From Glandiceps talaboti (taxonomy: Eukaryota > Hemichordata > Enteropneusta > Spengelidae), in assembly GCF_964340395.1 (NCBI RefSeq), contig NC_135555.1, positions 26,534,725 to 26,598,724 on the forward strand: 64,000 bases of DNA, read 5' to 3'. The notes under the pieces were generated by a model. The model did no database searches. It saw only the letters and a program-made list of their open reading frames with translations, and had not been told where the DNA came from. Each line of letters begins with the position of its first letter. The stretch's first letter is position 1. The position numbers and the translations under genes were made by a program. Positions 24,891-35,676 of the stretch are shown here, piece by piece.

Positions 24891-25065
24891 GTTTTGGTCT
24901 GTATTGTTAATGTATTTATATTTCTTTTAATTTCTACACATATTGTTTTATTTAGCTTATGTTATTCATAACAACACTGTATGTACAGTTTACTGTTTTT
25001 TAATAATCTTTTGTAGCAGATAACTCAATTACCCTAAAAGGGACTCAATAAAGTTTTATCTTATC

Positions 25066-26273
25066 AAGATTATTTTGTTTTGAAAAACTGAATACAAGTC
25101 TAATATATCTCTACATATTATAAGGTACATGGCACATACCACTACATAACATGCACTATTGTGAATGCAATTAATTACAACCACAAAATAGAAGTGGCTG
25201 TGACCTATCTCAAGTGAGTTTGTCGCGTACAGCAAAATATTTGAAAATAACGCTGTTGGATAGTTTGCATTCAGACACATGGCCAGTACAGTATACAGTA
25301 TAATACCATTATCATAACCTTTTAATATTCAAGTCAAATCTAACTTCACACCATTTCATAGTTATATTGCCTGCTGTTTGAAGTATTACTCTCAGCATGC
25401 TACTGTAAAATGATACACTAAATGTCATTATTAACTACACCTAAACACCATCAGTAGAATCTTAGATAGTTTTACAATCTATCACAACCATATATTCTTG
25501 TCAATTTAATAGTCTGACAAATGAATACTAATTGGTGTACACAGTGACTATTTATGTATATAATACATGTTGTATTGTTCATACCTAATGTCCTCTGAAG
25601 TTGACATAATCCCAATATGGCAAGAGTTTTCTAGTGTAATGAAGAACATTATTACAAAATTAGTGAATGAGTTTGAAACTTGGTGAGATGTTTCTAGAAG
25701 TGTTATTCTTTGTCATTGCTTTTCCTCAAAAATCTTCAACTCTGAAATTACCCAGTAGATTGAGCTTAACTTTGTTGAGAATGTGTAGATTTGTCCTCAT
25801 TAATAGCTGACACAGTGAGAACAGTACATTGTTAATTAACTATAATGTTTACTTTACTATTTCCTCTGGTGGTAAAGCCTGTAGCATGGCCAGTTTGGTT
25901 TATGACTTGATTATGTAATATGTTGTAAGACAGCTGTTTCATCACCTACCCATATAAACTGAATGTAGCTTGTGTTTAAAATATTACAATAAGACAACCA
26001 AGAAAGTTAAACATGTTACATTGGTATGACTTGGTTCCAAATTGATTTAAAAAAATAAAGAAGTACAAAACCTTGTAGACACATCCCTTTAAAGTTTGAT
26101 TAGGATGTTGCTATACTTGTCTTGTACACTTCCAACATAGGATGGCTGGATTATGATGATGGAAATTAGGTATGAAAATTTTGTTTTGGTTACAACTTTA
26201 AATCTTCAAAAAATTATATATCTATCATTGCCCTGAACATGAAGTTGTGCGGCAACGCAATATTTGCGCTATT
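25066..26273. other. Mostly unique DNA with a fragment of the modular element at 25660-25790
   Basis: The stretch around 25660 (GAGTTTGAAACTTGGTGAGA, then TGTTTCT and AGTGTTATTCT) matches the modules at 14510 and 45430 of the modular element. No other copy part lies beside it. The rest is AT-rich without recognisable features. Confidence 0.5.
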
Positions 26274-26450
26274 TTTAAGTTCTTAAATTTGTACCATCTT
26301 GTTCTTTAAGATCTTAAATTTGTACCCTCTTGTTCTTTAAGATCTTAAATTTGTACCATCTTGTTCTTTAAGATCTTAAATTTGTACCCTCTTGTTCTTT
26401 AAGATCTTAAACTTTTACCATCTTGTTCTTTAAGATCTTAAATTGTTTCA
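26274..26450. repeat. 31-bp minisatellite, ~5.5 copies
   Basis: A 31-bp unit, CTTGTTCTTTAAGATCTTAA followed by ATTTGTACCAT, contains the palindrome TTAAGATCTTAA in each copy. Confidence 0.93.
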
Positions 26451-26799
26451 TATCATTGATGAAGTATTGAATCATAGTTTAATAAAACGTTATCCAGGGG
26501 TTTTTTTAACATCTTTTTTTTAAGTGGTACATTGATACAAATATATGCATTAATCACCACAGTAATGAAGGAAAGTAATATTTAGAAAAATGAGTACTAA
26601 AACGTGTTGAGTTGCTGTTATAATCATTTAGAAAATAACAAATATCAAGAATGGTTTGTGTCAATACATGTCAAAATTAGTATAATCAAAATCCAAGAAC
26701 ATGAACATGATGTCAGTGGAGATAAAGATTAAAATGGCATCTTTTACTTACCTGAAAATATCCACATAAACCTCAATTACACTAATATTAATTTGATAT
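26451..26799. other. Unique DNA, no feature seen
   Basis: A short AT-rich stretch between two arrays; nothing recognised. Confidence 0.4.
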
Positions 26800-27044
26800 C
26801 AATGCATTCCCTTGGTATCAAGATATCCACATAAAATCCTGATTAAAATGTATATACCGGGTAGTATAATTAATATTAAATGTAGATGCATTCCCTTGGT
26901 ATCAAGATATCCCCATAAAATCCTGATTAAAATGTATATACCAGGTAGTATAATTAATATTAAATGTAGATGCATTCCCTTGGTATCAAGATATCCACAT
27001 AAAATCCTGATTAAAATGTATATACCGGGTAGTATTATTAATAT
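26800..27044. repeat. 84-bp minisatellite, left part (3 copies)
   Basis: An 84-bp unit containing CATTCCCTTGGTATCAAGAT and ATGTATATACCGGGTAGTAT. The array is cut at 27044 by LINE B and resumes at 30161. Because 84 is divisible by three, both strands stay open, which produces long meaningless frames that run into the LINE. Confidence 0.96.
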
Positions 27045-27059
27045 GGTATTTTGCTGGAA

Positions 27060-28026
27060 AGAAGATAGCAGAGAGAGTTTTGTAAATGAGCTAAATCTGA
27101 ATAAGTCTGCAACATTTATGCATGCATACCTAAACACTTCATATGACCCAGACGTACAGGGAGTAGAACTAGCTACAAAAAGTCTCTTAACATTTCTGCA
27201 GGGCACTGCTAAAAATTGTCTGTCGAGCAAACTTAGGTTTGGAAAAAAGAGAAAAAAAGTCAATCAAAATCGTAAATCTTGGTTCGACAATGAATGTAAG
27301 TCTGCCAGAGATCGCTTTAAACATGTTTGCAAGAAATTCAGATCTCCAACTAGACTAAAAGAACAAGAATACATGAATGCCAGGAATTCGTATCGGAAAT
27401 TGAAAAGGAAGAAAAAATACATGGCAAAATTAAAGACCCTAGCTGATCTAGAAAATTCATGCACTACAAATAGAAATACTGATAAGTTTTGGGCAAAGTT
27501 GAAGTAAATGCAAGAGACAAGATCAGGGAAACCCAAACATATCTCATCAAAAATAACAGGTGATCAATGGTTTGAATACTTTACAAATTTAGCACAACCA
27601 CCAGTCAGTAATTGTTTCGATGAAAACTTTCATGCCGGAGTAAACAAAGAATTGTCTGATTTTCTTTCTCATGAACCACACAATAACGATTTGCTTGACA
27701 GACAGATTACAGATGTTGAGTTAGAAAAAGCATTAAGTGTGCTGAAAAACTCAAAACAGCCAGGCACTGATGCCATTTTAAATGAAATGTTAAAAGCATC
27801 AAATGCTGTATTAAGACAGTGCATTCTAAAGTTGTTTAACTTAATATTGGATTGCGGCCACTTTCCTGAAGATTGGGCCTTGGGGATTATTTGTCCGATT
27901 CACAAAAAAGGAAGTATTCACGAGCCAAATAATTATCGTGGCATTTCGCTGCTTAGCTGTTTGGGAAAGTTGTTTACCGTTATCTTAAATGAGAGAATTA
28001 AAGACTGGGATAGTGATGTAAATTTC
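27060..28026 (+). pseudogene. LINE B ORF2, N-terminal part (linker and RT fingers)
   Basis: One reading frame interrupted by a single TAA at 27505-27507. It holds a basic linker (SWFDNECKSARDRFKH, then an ARNSYRKLKRKKK stretch) and the start of the RT domain: VLKNSKQPGTDAILNEMLK, then GIICPIHKKGS and NNYRGISLLSCLGKLF. These are RT motifs 0 to 2a of non-LTR elements. The frame is broken by the MITE at 28027. Confidence 0.85.
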
Positions 28027-28345
28027 TTCATGACATTCACAAGCCATTAGCCGTCCAAGTGCAACAAACCCGCGGGCTTGCCTGACGAAAACGGGTGTCA
28101 TAAAAGTTGTTTGCATCTCTAAAGCTGTTTGTAGTGTTACTTATAATAGCCTAATAAATTGATAACAACTGATATAAGACGGAGATAAGGTTTGCCTCAA
28201 TTGACCCACTCCTTAGAAATGATCTTACCCTGTGAACTACACTGTTTACTTGTGTTATGTAAGAGCCCATCATCACATGTGTAAATATTGGTACTCTTTG
28301 ATAACAAGTGGACTTGCTTCTTTAATGGCTTGTCCCAGTAATGAA
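28027..28345. mobile_element. 319-bp MITE inside LINE B
   Basis: The ends are imperfect inverted repeats: left TTCATGAC plus ACAAGCCATTA, right TAATGGCTTGT plus GTAATGAA (18 of 23 matching). It interrupts the LINE between the NNYRGISLL block and the QSGFRKYHSSVDN block. It has no coding capacity and the target duplication is unclear. Confidence 0.6.
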
Positions 28346-29980
28346 GGACAATCAGTCTGGTTTTAGAAAGTATCATTCTTCTGTGGATAATATATTAATT
28401 TTGAAAACGCTTATTAAGAAAATGACAGTTGAGAAAGAGAAACTCTATGTTTCTTTCAAAAAGCCTTCGACTACGTTGATCGAGCAGGACTTTTTGTGAA
28501 ACTGATAAAGTCGGGAATAAAAGGGAAATTTATGAAGGTGTTGATAAGCATGTATAACTCTGTTAAGTACACCGTTAAGTTATCAGGTGGTCTGTCAACA
28601 AGTTTTAAGTCAGATGTGGGTGTACAACAGGGTGGCATACTTAGCCCTATTTTGTTTGCGTTTTTCTTAAACGATGTCGAAGACTATTTGAATAGGCCAC
28701 CTTTCCAAGGTATTACTTTAGGTGATTATAATTTATCATGCCTGCTTTATGCAGATGATAGCATAATTGTTTCCACATCACGACAGGGTCTTGAATTATT
28801 GCTTTCAAGATTTGAAAACTATTGTAATAGTTGGCGTTTACTTGTAAATGTAGTCAAAACCCAGGTTGTTGTTTTTAACAGAGATTTGTTCTCAAATGAA
28901 AACGACCAGACAGACTTTGTCTTCAATGGTCAAGGTATAAAGACAGTAACGAGATATACATATTTAGGTATAGTTTTTACAGAGAACGGGTCTTTTAAAG
29001 CTGCTTTTAAACAGCTGGCCGATAAAGCATCAAAAACTATTTTCTCGGTCCGAGCGGCACTGGGAAATGAATTATCACCTAAACTGTACATGAAGATTTT
29101 TGACACCAAAATACTTCCAATATTAAATTACGCAGCTGCTGTACTTGGTAATTTACATGTTAATTTGCTCGAAAATATCCAAATCAAATGGGCAAAGTTT
29201 ATTCTTGGAGTTCCACAACACACAACAAATGCAGCTATTCTAGCAGAACTTGGAAGATACCCAGTAGAGCTTGGTCGGCAATTAGATATCATACGTTTTT
29301 GGCACAGAACATCAAAGTTACCATTTGATAGACTTTCTCATAAAGCACTAAACGACGTAATAACCCTCGGCAAAAGTGGAAAATCAAAATGGGCAAGGTC
29401 TATCAAGGGGGTGATTTTCAATGCCTGTGACCAGGGAACATTGTGGAGTAATCCTTTGATCATTTGCATTGGAAAATGTATAAGTGAAAGGGTACAATCT
29501 CTGAAAGGTGAATATTTTTGTGAATGGAAAAAACAAGTTTTTGATGATAACCGTAGAAATTCAACGCAACGAAATAAACTTAGGACGTATAGAACATTTA
29601 AACCCAACATTTATTTTGAACCATATCTTGTTATTTTGAAAAGTTTTCAACTCCGACATTTTTATACAAAGTTTAGATGCTCCTGTCATAAGTTAATGAT
29701 CGAAATGGGTAGATATATAAATATACCAGTAGAAGACAGAATATGCTGTGTGTGTGACTCCAATGAAGTGGAGTCTGAAATTCATTTTTTGATAAGTTGC
29801 TCAAGGTACAGTCAACAAAGGCAGAGTTTCTTTCAAATGATATCCACTATTTACTCTGATTTTATGGATAAGGATGACGAGACTAAGTTCATCGTAATTA
29901 TGTCAAGTATAGATAAAACTATTGTAGTGATGACTGCAAAATTTATAATAGATTGTTTCAGGATCAGGGACAGTATTTGA
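28346..29980 (+). pseudogene. LINE B ORF2, RT catalytic part and C-terminus
   Basis: QSGFRKYHSSVDNIL leads into LYVSFKKAFDYVDR, which needs one missing base restored near 28460. After that a 494-codon frame (28496-29980) is intact. It holds VGVQQGGILSPILFAFFLND, the catalytic box LLYADDSII (about 28740), the WRLLVNVVKTQVVVFNR block, TYLGIVFTENGSF, and a C-terminal Cys/His cluster CCVCDSNEVESEIHFLISC. The intact half suggests a fairly young copy. The element family looks like the one at 49811-52064 but is clearly diverged from it. Confidence 0.88.
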
Positions 29981-30160
29981 TTTCCTTTTTGTTTGCATTG
30001 TAGTCTTTTATATAAATTATATTTATTTCTCAGCTATTTTGTGATTTTGGCTCACGTGACCTCCTTTATTCGTTCTTATGTATTTATGTAACCCTCCTCC
30101 GGGGATAAACGGAGGTATGTTCCGTTATTGGAATAAAGAAAGACTATACTATACTATACT

Positions 30161-30645
30161 ATTAATATTAAATGTAGATGCATTCCCTTGGTATCAAGAT
30201 ATCCACATAAAATCCTGATTAAAATGTATATACCAGGTAGTATAATTAATATTAAATGTAGATGCATTCCCTTGGTATCAAGATATCCACATAAAATCCT
30301 GATTAAAATGTATATACCGGGTAGTATAATTAATATTAAATGTAGATGCATTCCCTTGGTATCAAGATATCCACATAAAATCCTGATTAAAATGTATATA
30401 CCGGGTAGTATAATTAATATTAAATGTAGATGCATTCCCTTGGTATCAAGATATCCACATAAAAACTTGATTAAAATGTATATACCGGGTAGTATAATTA
30501 ATATTAAATGTAGATGCATTCCCTTGGTATCAAGATATCCACATAAAAACTTGATTAAAATGTATATACCGGGTAGTATAATTAATATTAAATGTAGATG
30601 CATTCCCTTGGTATCAAGATATCCACATAAAAACTTGATTCAACT
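30161..30645. repeat. 84-bp minisatellite, right part (~5.8 copies)
   Basis: Continuation of the array at 26800-27044 after the LINE. Copies differ mainly by ATCCTGATT versus ACTTGATT and CCAGG versus CCGGG; the last three copies share the ACTTGATT variant. Confidence 0.96.
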
Positions 30646-31523
30646 ATTATAACATAACATAATATTAAATTAAATACAGTTGATGCATGTCTTCTATGAT
30701 ATTACAATTACTTCCTGGCATTGTTAGAAGAGTTGATTACAGAGTAGGGATTCCTTGACATTTTTTGGTATGTATAGAAAATTATGTCATCGGATCGTTT
30801 ACTAATACTATATGTTATTATCTTAATATGGTAATACCAGGTTGGAGCAGGGCATGAGGCAACAATTCTGATGAAATTAGAAATTGATATCATAAAGGCC
30901 CAAGTCAAATGAATTATTTGACACAAGTCATATTTATATCATACATTTCAAACTTTTCAACACAATTATTTTACCAATGCCCTAATTTGGCTTAGAAATT
31001 GGGGCTTTCAACACTTTGATGTAGTTGAAAAAGTCCATAGAATATGGTGCTGTAAATTTGTAGGGCTACTAAGTAATGCTTGCATTGAGGTGGTGATTTG
31101 TGAATGTGGTCCCTGTTTTTTATCACACTTTAAAGTGCTGTATATGGTATGTTACTGTTTAAATACCAATGATAAAAATACCGATATGTTTTACATCATT
31201 TTCAATAGCATGGCTTTTCATTCATTCATTGTCTATATGTTGTTAGTGATTTTACAGTAAAGTTAGTCCCAAGGTTTTGTCATTGAAATTGAAATAAGAA
31301 AATGTCCTCACTGTGTTTTCCTTTGTCATTCTTGTACACCTTGAGTGTTTGTCATGGCAAGATTTACTCACATAGAATATAACTTGAAGATAGTGAACAG
31401 CTGCAAATAGCCATGATAAAACAATCTTTTCAAGTCAGAGAGCTTTACAAACTTCTAGATCAAATGAAGAGTAAAATTCATTTGAAGAAAGTAAGATTAT
31501 GTGTGGGTGCTGTTGTTCTTGAA
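30646..31523. other. Unique DNA with dispersed family X copy at 30680-30880
   Basis: From about 30680, TTCCTGGCATTGTTAGAAGA, TGATTACAGAGTAGGGATT and TTAATATGGTAATACCAGG match 8500-8640 block by block. The remainder up to the next array is AT-rich without features. Confidence 0.55.
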
Positions 31524-32268
31524 CAAGTCATCTATTAACAAGCACAGACACCAAGTCATCCATTAACAAGTACAGACACCAAGTCATCTATTAACAAGTA
31601 CAGACACCAAGTCATCTATTAACAAGTACAGACACCAAGTCATCTATTAACAAGTACAGACACCAAGTCATCCATTAACAAGCACAGACACCAAGTCATC
31701 TATTAACAAGCATAGACACCAAGTCATCCATTAACAAGCACAGACACCAAGTCATCTATTAACAAGTATAGACACCAAGTCATCCATTAACAAGCACAGA
31801 CACCAAGTCATCTATTAACAAGCATAGACACCAAGTCATCTATTAACAAGTACAGACACCAAGTCATCTATTAACAAGCACAGACACCAAGTCATCTATT
31901 AACAAGTACAGACACCAAGTCATCCATTAACAAGTACAGACATCAAGTCATCTATTAACAAGTACAGACACCAAGTCATCTATTAACAAGCACAGACACC
32001 AAGTCATCCATTAACAAGTACAGACACCAAGTCATCTATTAACAAGTACAGACACCAAGTCATCTATTAACAAGTACAGACACCAAGTCATCCATTAACA
32101 AGTACAGACACCAAGTCATCTATTAACAAGTATAGACACCAAGTCATCTATTAACAAGTACAGACACCAAGTCATCCATTAACAAGTACAGACACCAAGT
32201 CAACCTTTAACAAGTACAGACACCAAGTCATCCATTAACAAGCACAGACACCAAGTCATCTATTAACA
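31524..32268. repeat. 28-bp minisatellite, ~26 copies
   Basis: A 28-bp unit, CAAGTCATCTATTAACAAGT followed by ACAGACAC, with variants CTATT/CCATT and GTAC/GCAC/GCAT/GTAT. It passes directly into the 40-bp array, sharing the TATTAAC junction. Confidence 0.96.
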
Positions 32269-32525
32269 TTCTGTCTAACTCTAAAGATTATGTAAACTAA
32301 AGGTAACATTCTGTCTAACTCTAAAGATTATGTAAACTAAAGGTAACATTCTGTCTAACTCTAAACATTATGTAAACTAAAGGTAACTTTATTTCTAACT
32401 CTAAAAATTATGAAAAACTAAAGGTAACATTCTGCCTTACTCTAAAATTTATGTAAACTAAAGGTAACATTCTGTCTAACTCTAAAAATTATGTAAACTA
32501 AAGGTAACATTCTGTCTAACTTTAA
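32266..32525. repeat. 40-bp minisatellite, ~6.5 copies
   Basis: A 40-bp unit, TAACATTCTGTCTAACTCTA followed by AAGATTATGTAAACTAAAGG, ending about 90 bases upstream of the first recognised exon. Copies are more diverged toward the exon. Confidence 0.93.
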
Positions 32526-32612
32526 ATGATATAAACTATATTATTTTTCTTTTGAACGCTTGAAGTTGTGTATTATTAAAGCTATATTTCAAACTTTCTC
32601 TGTGATTCACAG

Positions 32613-32688
32613 GTGCACCTTGGAAATACTCGAGACAAGCAAAGGATTGTGGGATACATATCTGTTACTCAGTTACAAACAGGCAGAC
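32613..32688 (+). CDS. SMPD3: Neutral sphingomyelinase 2-like, internal exon A
   Basis: A 76-base exon with acceptor TGATTCACAG| and donor GGCAGAC|GTAAGT. It reads VHLGNTRDKQRIVGYISVTQ then LQTGR, entering in phase 0 and leaving in phase 1. This matches the nSMase2 segment in which a beta strand of the DNase I-like fold (KVVGYIACTHL-like in vertebrates) precedes the GDFN motif. nSMase2 hydrolyses sphingomyelin to ceramide and phosphocholine at the inner plasma membrane and Golgi. The vertebrate protein has a THxH-type word here and this exon has VTQLQ, so the sequence is diverged. Upstream exons were not found in the window. The assignment rests on exons B-D, which join in frame. Confidence 0.85.
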
Positions 32689-33115
32689 GTAAGTATTCAA
32701 AGTTTTATTTGCTCCAGTAGTTAATTATCAAACACTAAATGACCCCACCTAGTTTTCACTGCTGACCCTAAACTCTCCTTTACGTATTCAAGAAAAAAAT
32801 TATAATAAAATTGCGATGATTGTGGAGTCTCTCAAGAAATAGTGGATGCGGAAACCGACATCATCTTAAAAAGAGACAATATAAAACTGTTTTTCCAATC
32901 TGTAATAACAGTACATCTGATGAGAAGAAACCCAAATGGAATACAATGGAAAACATAACTACCTGAACTAGACACTCACATATGAAAAAAAAACATACAT
33001 AAAAAAATAAAATAAAAAATCTACCTACCCCACCTATTCTAAAATTGAGCATAATCGGAACCACACAGGTTTTTTTTGTTAAGCCTTACAAATTACACAT
33101 TGCCAAATGATTTTA
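32689..33115. other. Start of the 14.3-kb intron, no feature seen
   Basis: AT-rich intronic sequence after exon A. Nothing recognised before the modular element at 33116. Confidence 0.5.
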
Positions 33116-33261
33116 ATTACTTCCCGTAAGGGTACGGGAGGTATTAAAAGGCGGATGTCCGTCTGTCTGTGTGTCTGTCTGTCTGTCCGTCCGTCTGTGT
33201 GTGTCTGTCTGTGTCACCATTTTCTTAAAAACTGCTGGCTCAATTGTAATGAAATTTAGTA
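33116..33261 (+). mobile_element. Head of a second modular element family (left of pogo insert)
   Basis: It begins with the mini-hairpin CCCGTA-AGGG-TACGGG, then a (TCTG)n/(TG)n tract at 33157-33217, then AAAACTGCTGGCTCAATTG. The layout is the same as the 13945 family: terminal hairpin, TG-rich tract, then an AAACTGCTG module. The element is interrupted by the pogo-like transposon at 33262 and continues at 34462 with TATAATGTTTGGGGTAATG. Confidence 0.55.
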
Positions 33262-34459
33262 CAGTAGACCCTCGCTAACTCGCGGGTGTCCGGGTCCATC
33301 AAGAAACCCGCGACTTAGCGAGGGCCGCGACTTAGCGAGGTGCTCATTAAATATTCATAACCACACATTAACACACGTCACACGTCAGCTTTTCTTCATT
33401 CTTCAGTAATGTGCTGGTGAAACTAGTACTGTACATGTTTTTATGAGTGCAAGTTCATGGGCGATATTCATTTTAAAAAAAGATACGCACGAAATCAAAG
33501 TTTCAATAAATCTCTTCACGAACATGACGCTATGTATTCGAAATTTATTGTGATGGACGCATGGACGTAATATTGTAACAGTCCTGGGTTAACAGTAAAT
33601 CTTTGAGGAAGATTATCGTACAATTGTGTGACTCTCAAAGCATCAATCGCGGCTAGACTTTCTTTTTTGTTTTTTGCACGGTCGACAAACTAACAGTACA
33701 ACTTACAAGCTCACGCCTGGCGGCCATGGTAGGGCCAAGAAATGCTGTTGAATTTCCGGGTTGCGGAAGTGCAGTTTTGACATTTATATCATCGAATAAC
33801 GGGATTTGTTTTATATATTCTAAAACAACAACTATTTTTTTATGTTTCTCAGTCCAGTAACATTCCTAAATGATGGGGTTGAGTTGAGAAATCGCAAGGT
33901 TCGGCAACACGCCAGTGGCATGATGCATGATGTCGGTAGATAAACATAGAGACGCAAGTGATGAACGTATGCAGTTATTCGTAGCCCGAAATTTCGTTAT
34001 ATAAATGACGTTTTTCCTCAAAATTTTGAAGAAACAAAACGTTTTTAGTTGACTTCTAAATCAATCAAATGCGAGAAAGCTTTAGTTATTAATTTGTTTT
34101 TGTGGACAATGTTCGAATTCGACTGACGAATCCTGCGAGTCGAATCGATCAATGCACCGTTCACCAGTCAGACGAAAATGGTCGACATGTTTGTTGACTA
34201 GCCGAGAAGTGCATACGGAACTTATGAGGCAGTCCGAATAAATAGAAGGCGATTGCTAACATCAAAGTCAAACCGCGACACCTCTTCATCGAAACACCAA
34301 CAATTTTGAAATTGGCAGGCGTGCCATTTGTTTAAAAAAATACACAAAGAGGAGTTCCGAGAACAATAGAAAACTAAAGAAAAAATGGGATCCAAGGTGA
34401 CACCCGCGACTTAGCCGAATCCGCGACTTACCGAGGCGCGAGTTAGCGAGGGCCCACTG
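33262..34459. mobile_element. pogo/Tigger-like non-autonomous DNA transposon
   Basis: A 1,198-bp element with TA duplications (33260-33261 and 34460-34461). Its inverted termini are CAGTAGACCCTCGCTAACTC on the left and GAGTTAGCGAGGGCCCACTG on the right. The words CCGCGACTTAGCGAGG are repeated just inside both ends (33306-33342 and 34402-34440), as multiple subterminal transposase sites would be. The CAGTAGACCC start and TA target are typical of pogo/Tigger elements. I find no transposase frame inside; the interior is filler that is more CpG-rich than its surroundings. Confidence 0.85.
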
Positions 34460-34680
34460 TACCTATAATGTTTGGGGTAATGACTAGACCTGATTAGTTT
34501 TTGAGCAAGATCTGTTCATGTTAATTAGGGAAATTTGCATATCAATGAAATCAACTAATTAAGCAATATCTTAAGACTGCATTCTTCAATTTCAATATAA
34601 TTCAGTACATATGTTAACCATTAGAAAACGCATATCTCCTATAAAGTTTGTTGATGTACCTTACAGTGTTAATGAATATT

Positions 34681-35676
34681 GTCACAAATTGAACTTTACC
34701 GAATATTTTTTTCTCCGAAATTTTCAGCTGTCAACACTACAGCTTTCATCAGCGGAATGATCTAACTTGATGACCTTCTTTGTGTGAAGGTCAATGATCG
34801 AGTCGTAGACATTTGGGAGTTTGTTGCGCCCCCCGTCTTTGTTGAGAGAAGGTTGTAATGCCCTGATGTAAATGGCTTCCTTCACTCCCCTTTCGAAATA
34901 TCGTGGTTCAGTGTCCAAAACCTGCACTTTGACCAAGTCAACATGATGGCCTGGTGATTCCACATGGATATGTTGGGAGACCTCAGATGAAGTAGAGCTG
35001 CGTCATCGGTGTTCAAGAAACCTGGTCCTGAGGGATCGTTCAGTTTCACCAATGTACGATTCCTGACAAACACCTCTGGTAGTCTGCCCTTGGCAAGGAA
35101 TCATGTATATAGGGCCAGTGACGTCTTTCTTCTCTGTCCTGTCCTTCGGTGCTACTAAGAAATGGCGTAGAGTTCTTGTAGGTTTGTAACATACCCTTAT
35201 GCCAAATTTGTTGAAATTTCTCCGAAGTGCTTCTGAAATTCCTTTGACATAAGGTATCACTACCTGTCCTTTAGATTGTATTGTACTGTCCTTTTTGGTA
35301 GTTGACTTAGCTTTAGGGGGCTTGTTGACCTTGTTAAAAGCCCACTGAGGGTATCCGCATTTCGAGAGAGCCTGGACGATGTGATGTTTCTCTTCATCAA
35401 CAACATGAGGGTCTGTGATAACTGTCTTAGCTTAGCACGGTGGAACAAAGTTTGGATTACTCCCAACTTATGCTCAAGTGGGTGGTTTGATGAAAAGTTA
35501 AGGTATTGGTCTGTGTGGGTTGGTTTGCGATATATTCTTATATCAAGATTGCCATCTTTGACCTTCACACAAAGAAGGTCAAGTTAGATCATTCCGCTGA
35601 TGAAAGCTGTAGTGTTGACAGCTGAAAATTTCGGAGAAAAAATATTCGGTATTGAGAACAAAAGTTCAATTTGTGA
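34681..35676 (-). mobile_element. 5'-truncated Penelope-like element with GIY-YIG nuclease
   Basis: The minus strand encodes the C-terminal part of a Penelope-like polyprotein: the RT end (RIYRKPTHTDQYLNFSSNHP), the linker, and a GIY-YIG endonuclease. The right end (35558-35676) is an inverted copy of the element's own 3' end (34681-34793), joined at the near-palindrome GACCTTCACACAAAGAAGGTC. The element lies within the 147-bp modules. Confidence 0.85.
34724..35568 (-). pseudogene. Penelope-like RT C-terminus and GIY-YIG endonuclease, broken
   Basis: Read on the minus strand: YRKPTHTDQYLNF (RT thumb region), then KCGYPQWAFNKV, then VVIPYVKGISEALRR. The endonuclease follows: GPIYMIPC (GIY strand), ESYIGETERSLRTRFLEHR (YIG strand and helix), and FERGVKEAIYIRALQPSLNK with the conserved Glu. 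Two breaks are visible. A 5-base tandem duplication (CTTAG twice at 35424-35433) shifts the frame, and a TGA stop at 35003-35005 lies just after EHR, probably CGA decayed to TGA. The copy is dead but only mildly eroded. Confidence 0.82.

Larger units (their letters stand above)
22761..25065 (+). mobile_element. 5'-truncated non-LTR retrotransposon (LINE A), CR1/L2-like
   Basis: Reverse transcriptase remnants run from about 22780: YLTNRAQYVRF, then SIGAPQGTVLAPFLFTLYT (RT block with PQG), then KFADDSAMI (the FADD catalytic box). A (GAT)n interruption and frame break lie near 23070. The post-RT region follows: ILNVAKTKEMVIDFRK, YLGLGLDRKLNW, SYCIVCWGG. The C-terminus resumes at 24667 after a 1.14-kb insertion (HKRMADKVLHIMKDETNPLR to RYHNSFIS). 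The 3' UTR ends with AATAAAGTTTTATCTTATC near 25065. The endonuclease domain is missing because of 5' truncation. Clade assignment is by motif memory only. Confidence 0.85.
27045..30160 (+). mobile_element. LINE B, non-LTR retrotransposon inserted in the 84-bp array
   Basis: A 3.1-kb element whose ORF2 begins after any endonuclease domain (5'-truncated). The 3' end is AATAAAGAAAG followed by (ACTAT)n at 30130-30160. Both junctions carry ATTAATAT (27037-27044 and 30161-30168). This could be an 8-bp target duplication, although the array also holds this word in every unit. It contains a 319-bp MITE at 28027-28345, one in-frame stop (TAA at 27505) and one 1-base deletion near 28460. Confidence 0.9.

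Noticed and set aside
34724-35587. A plus-strand frame at 35381-35587 and a second minus-strand frame at 34882-35073
   Set aside because: Out-of-frame shadows of the Penelope-like polyprotein.
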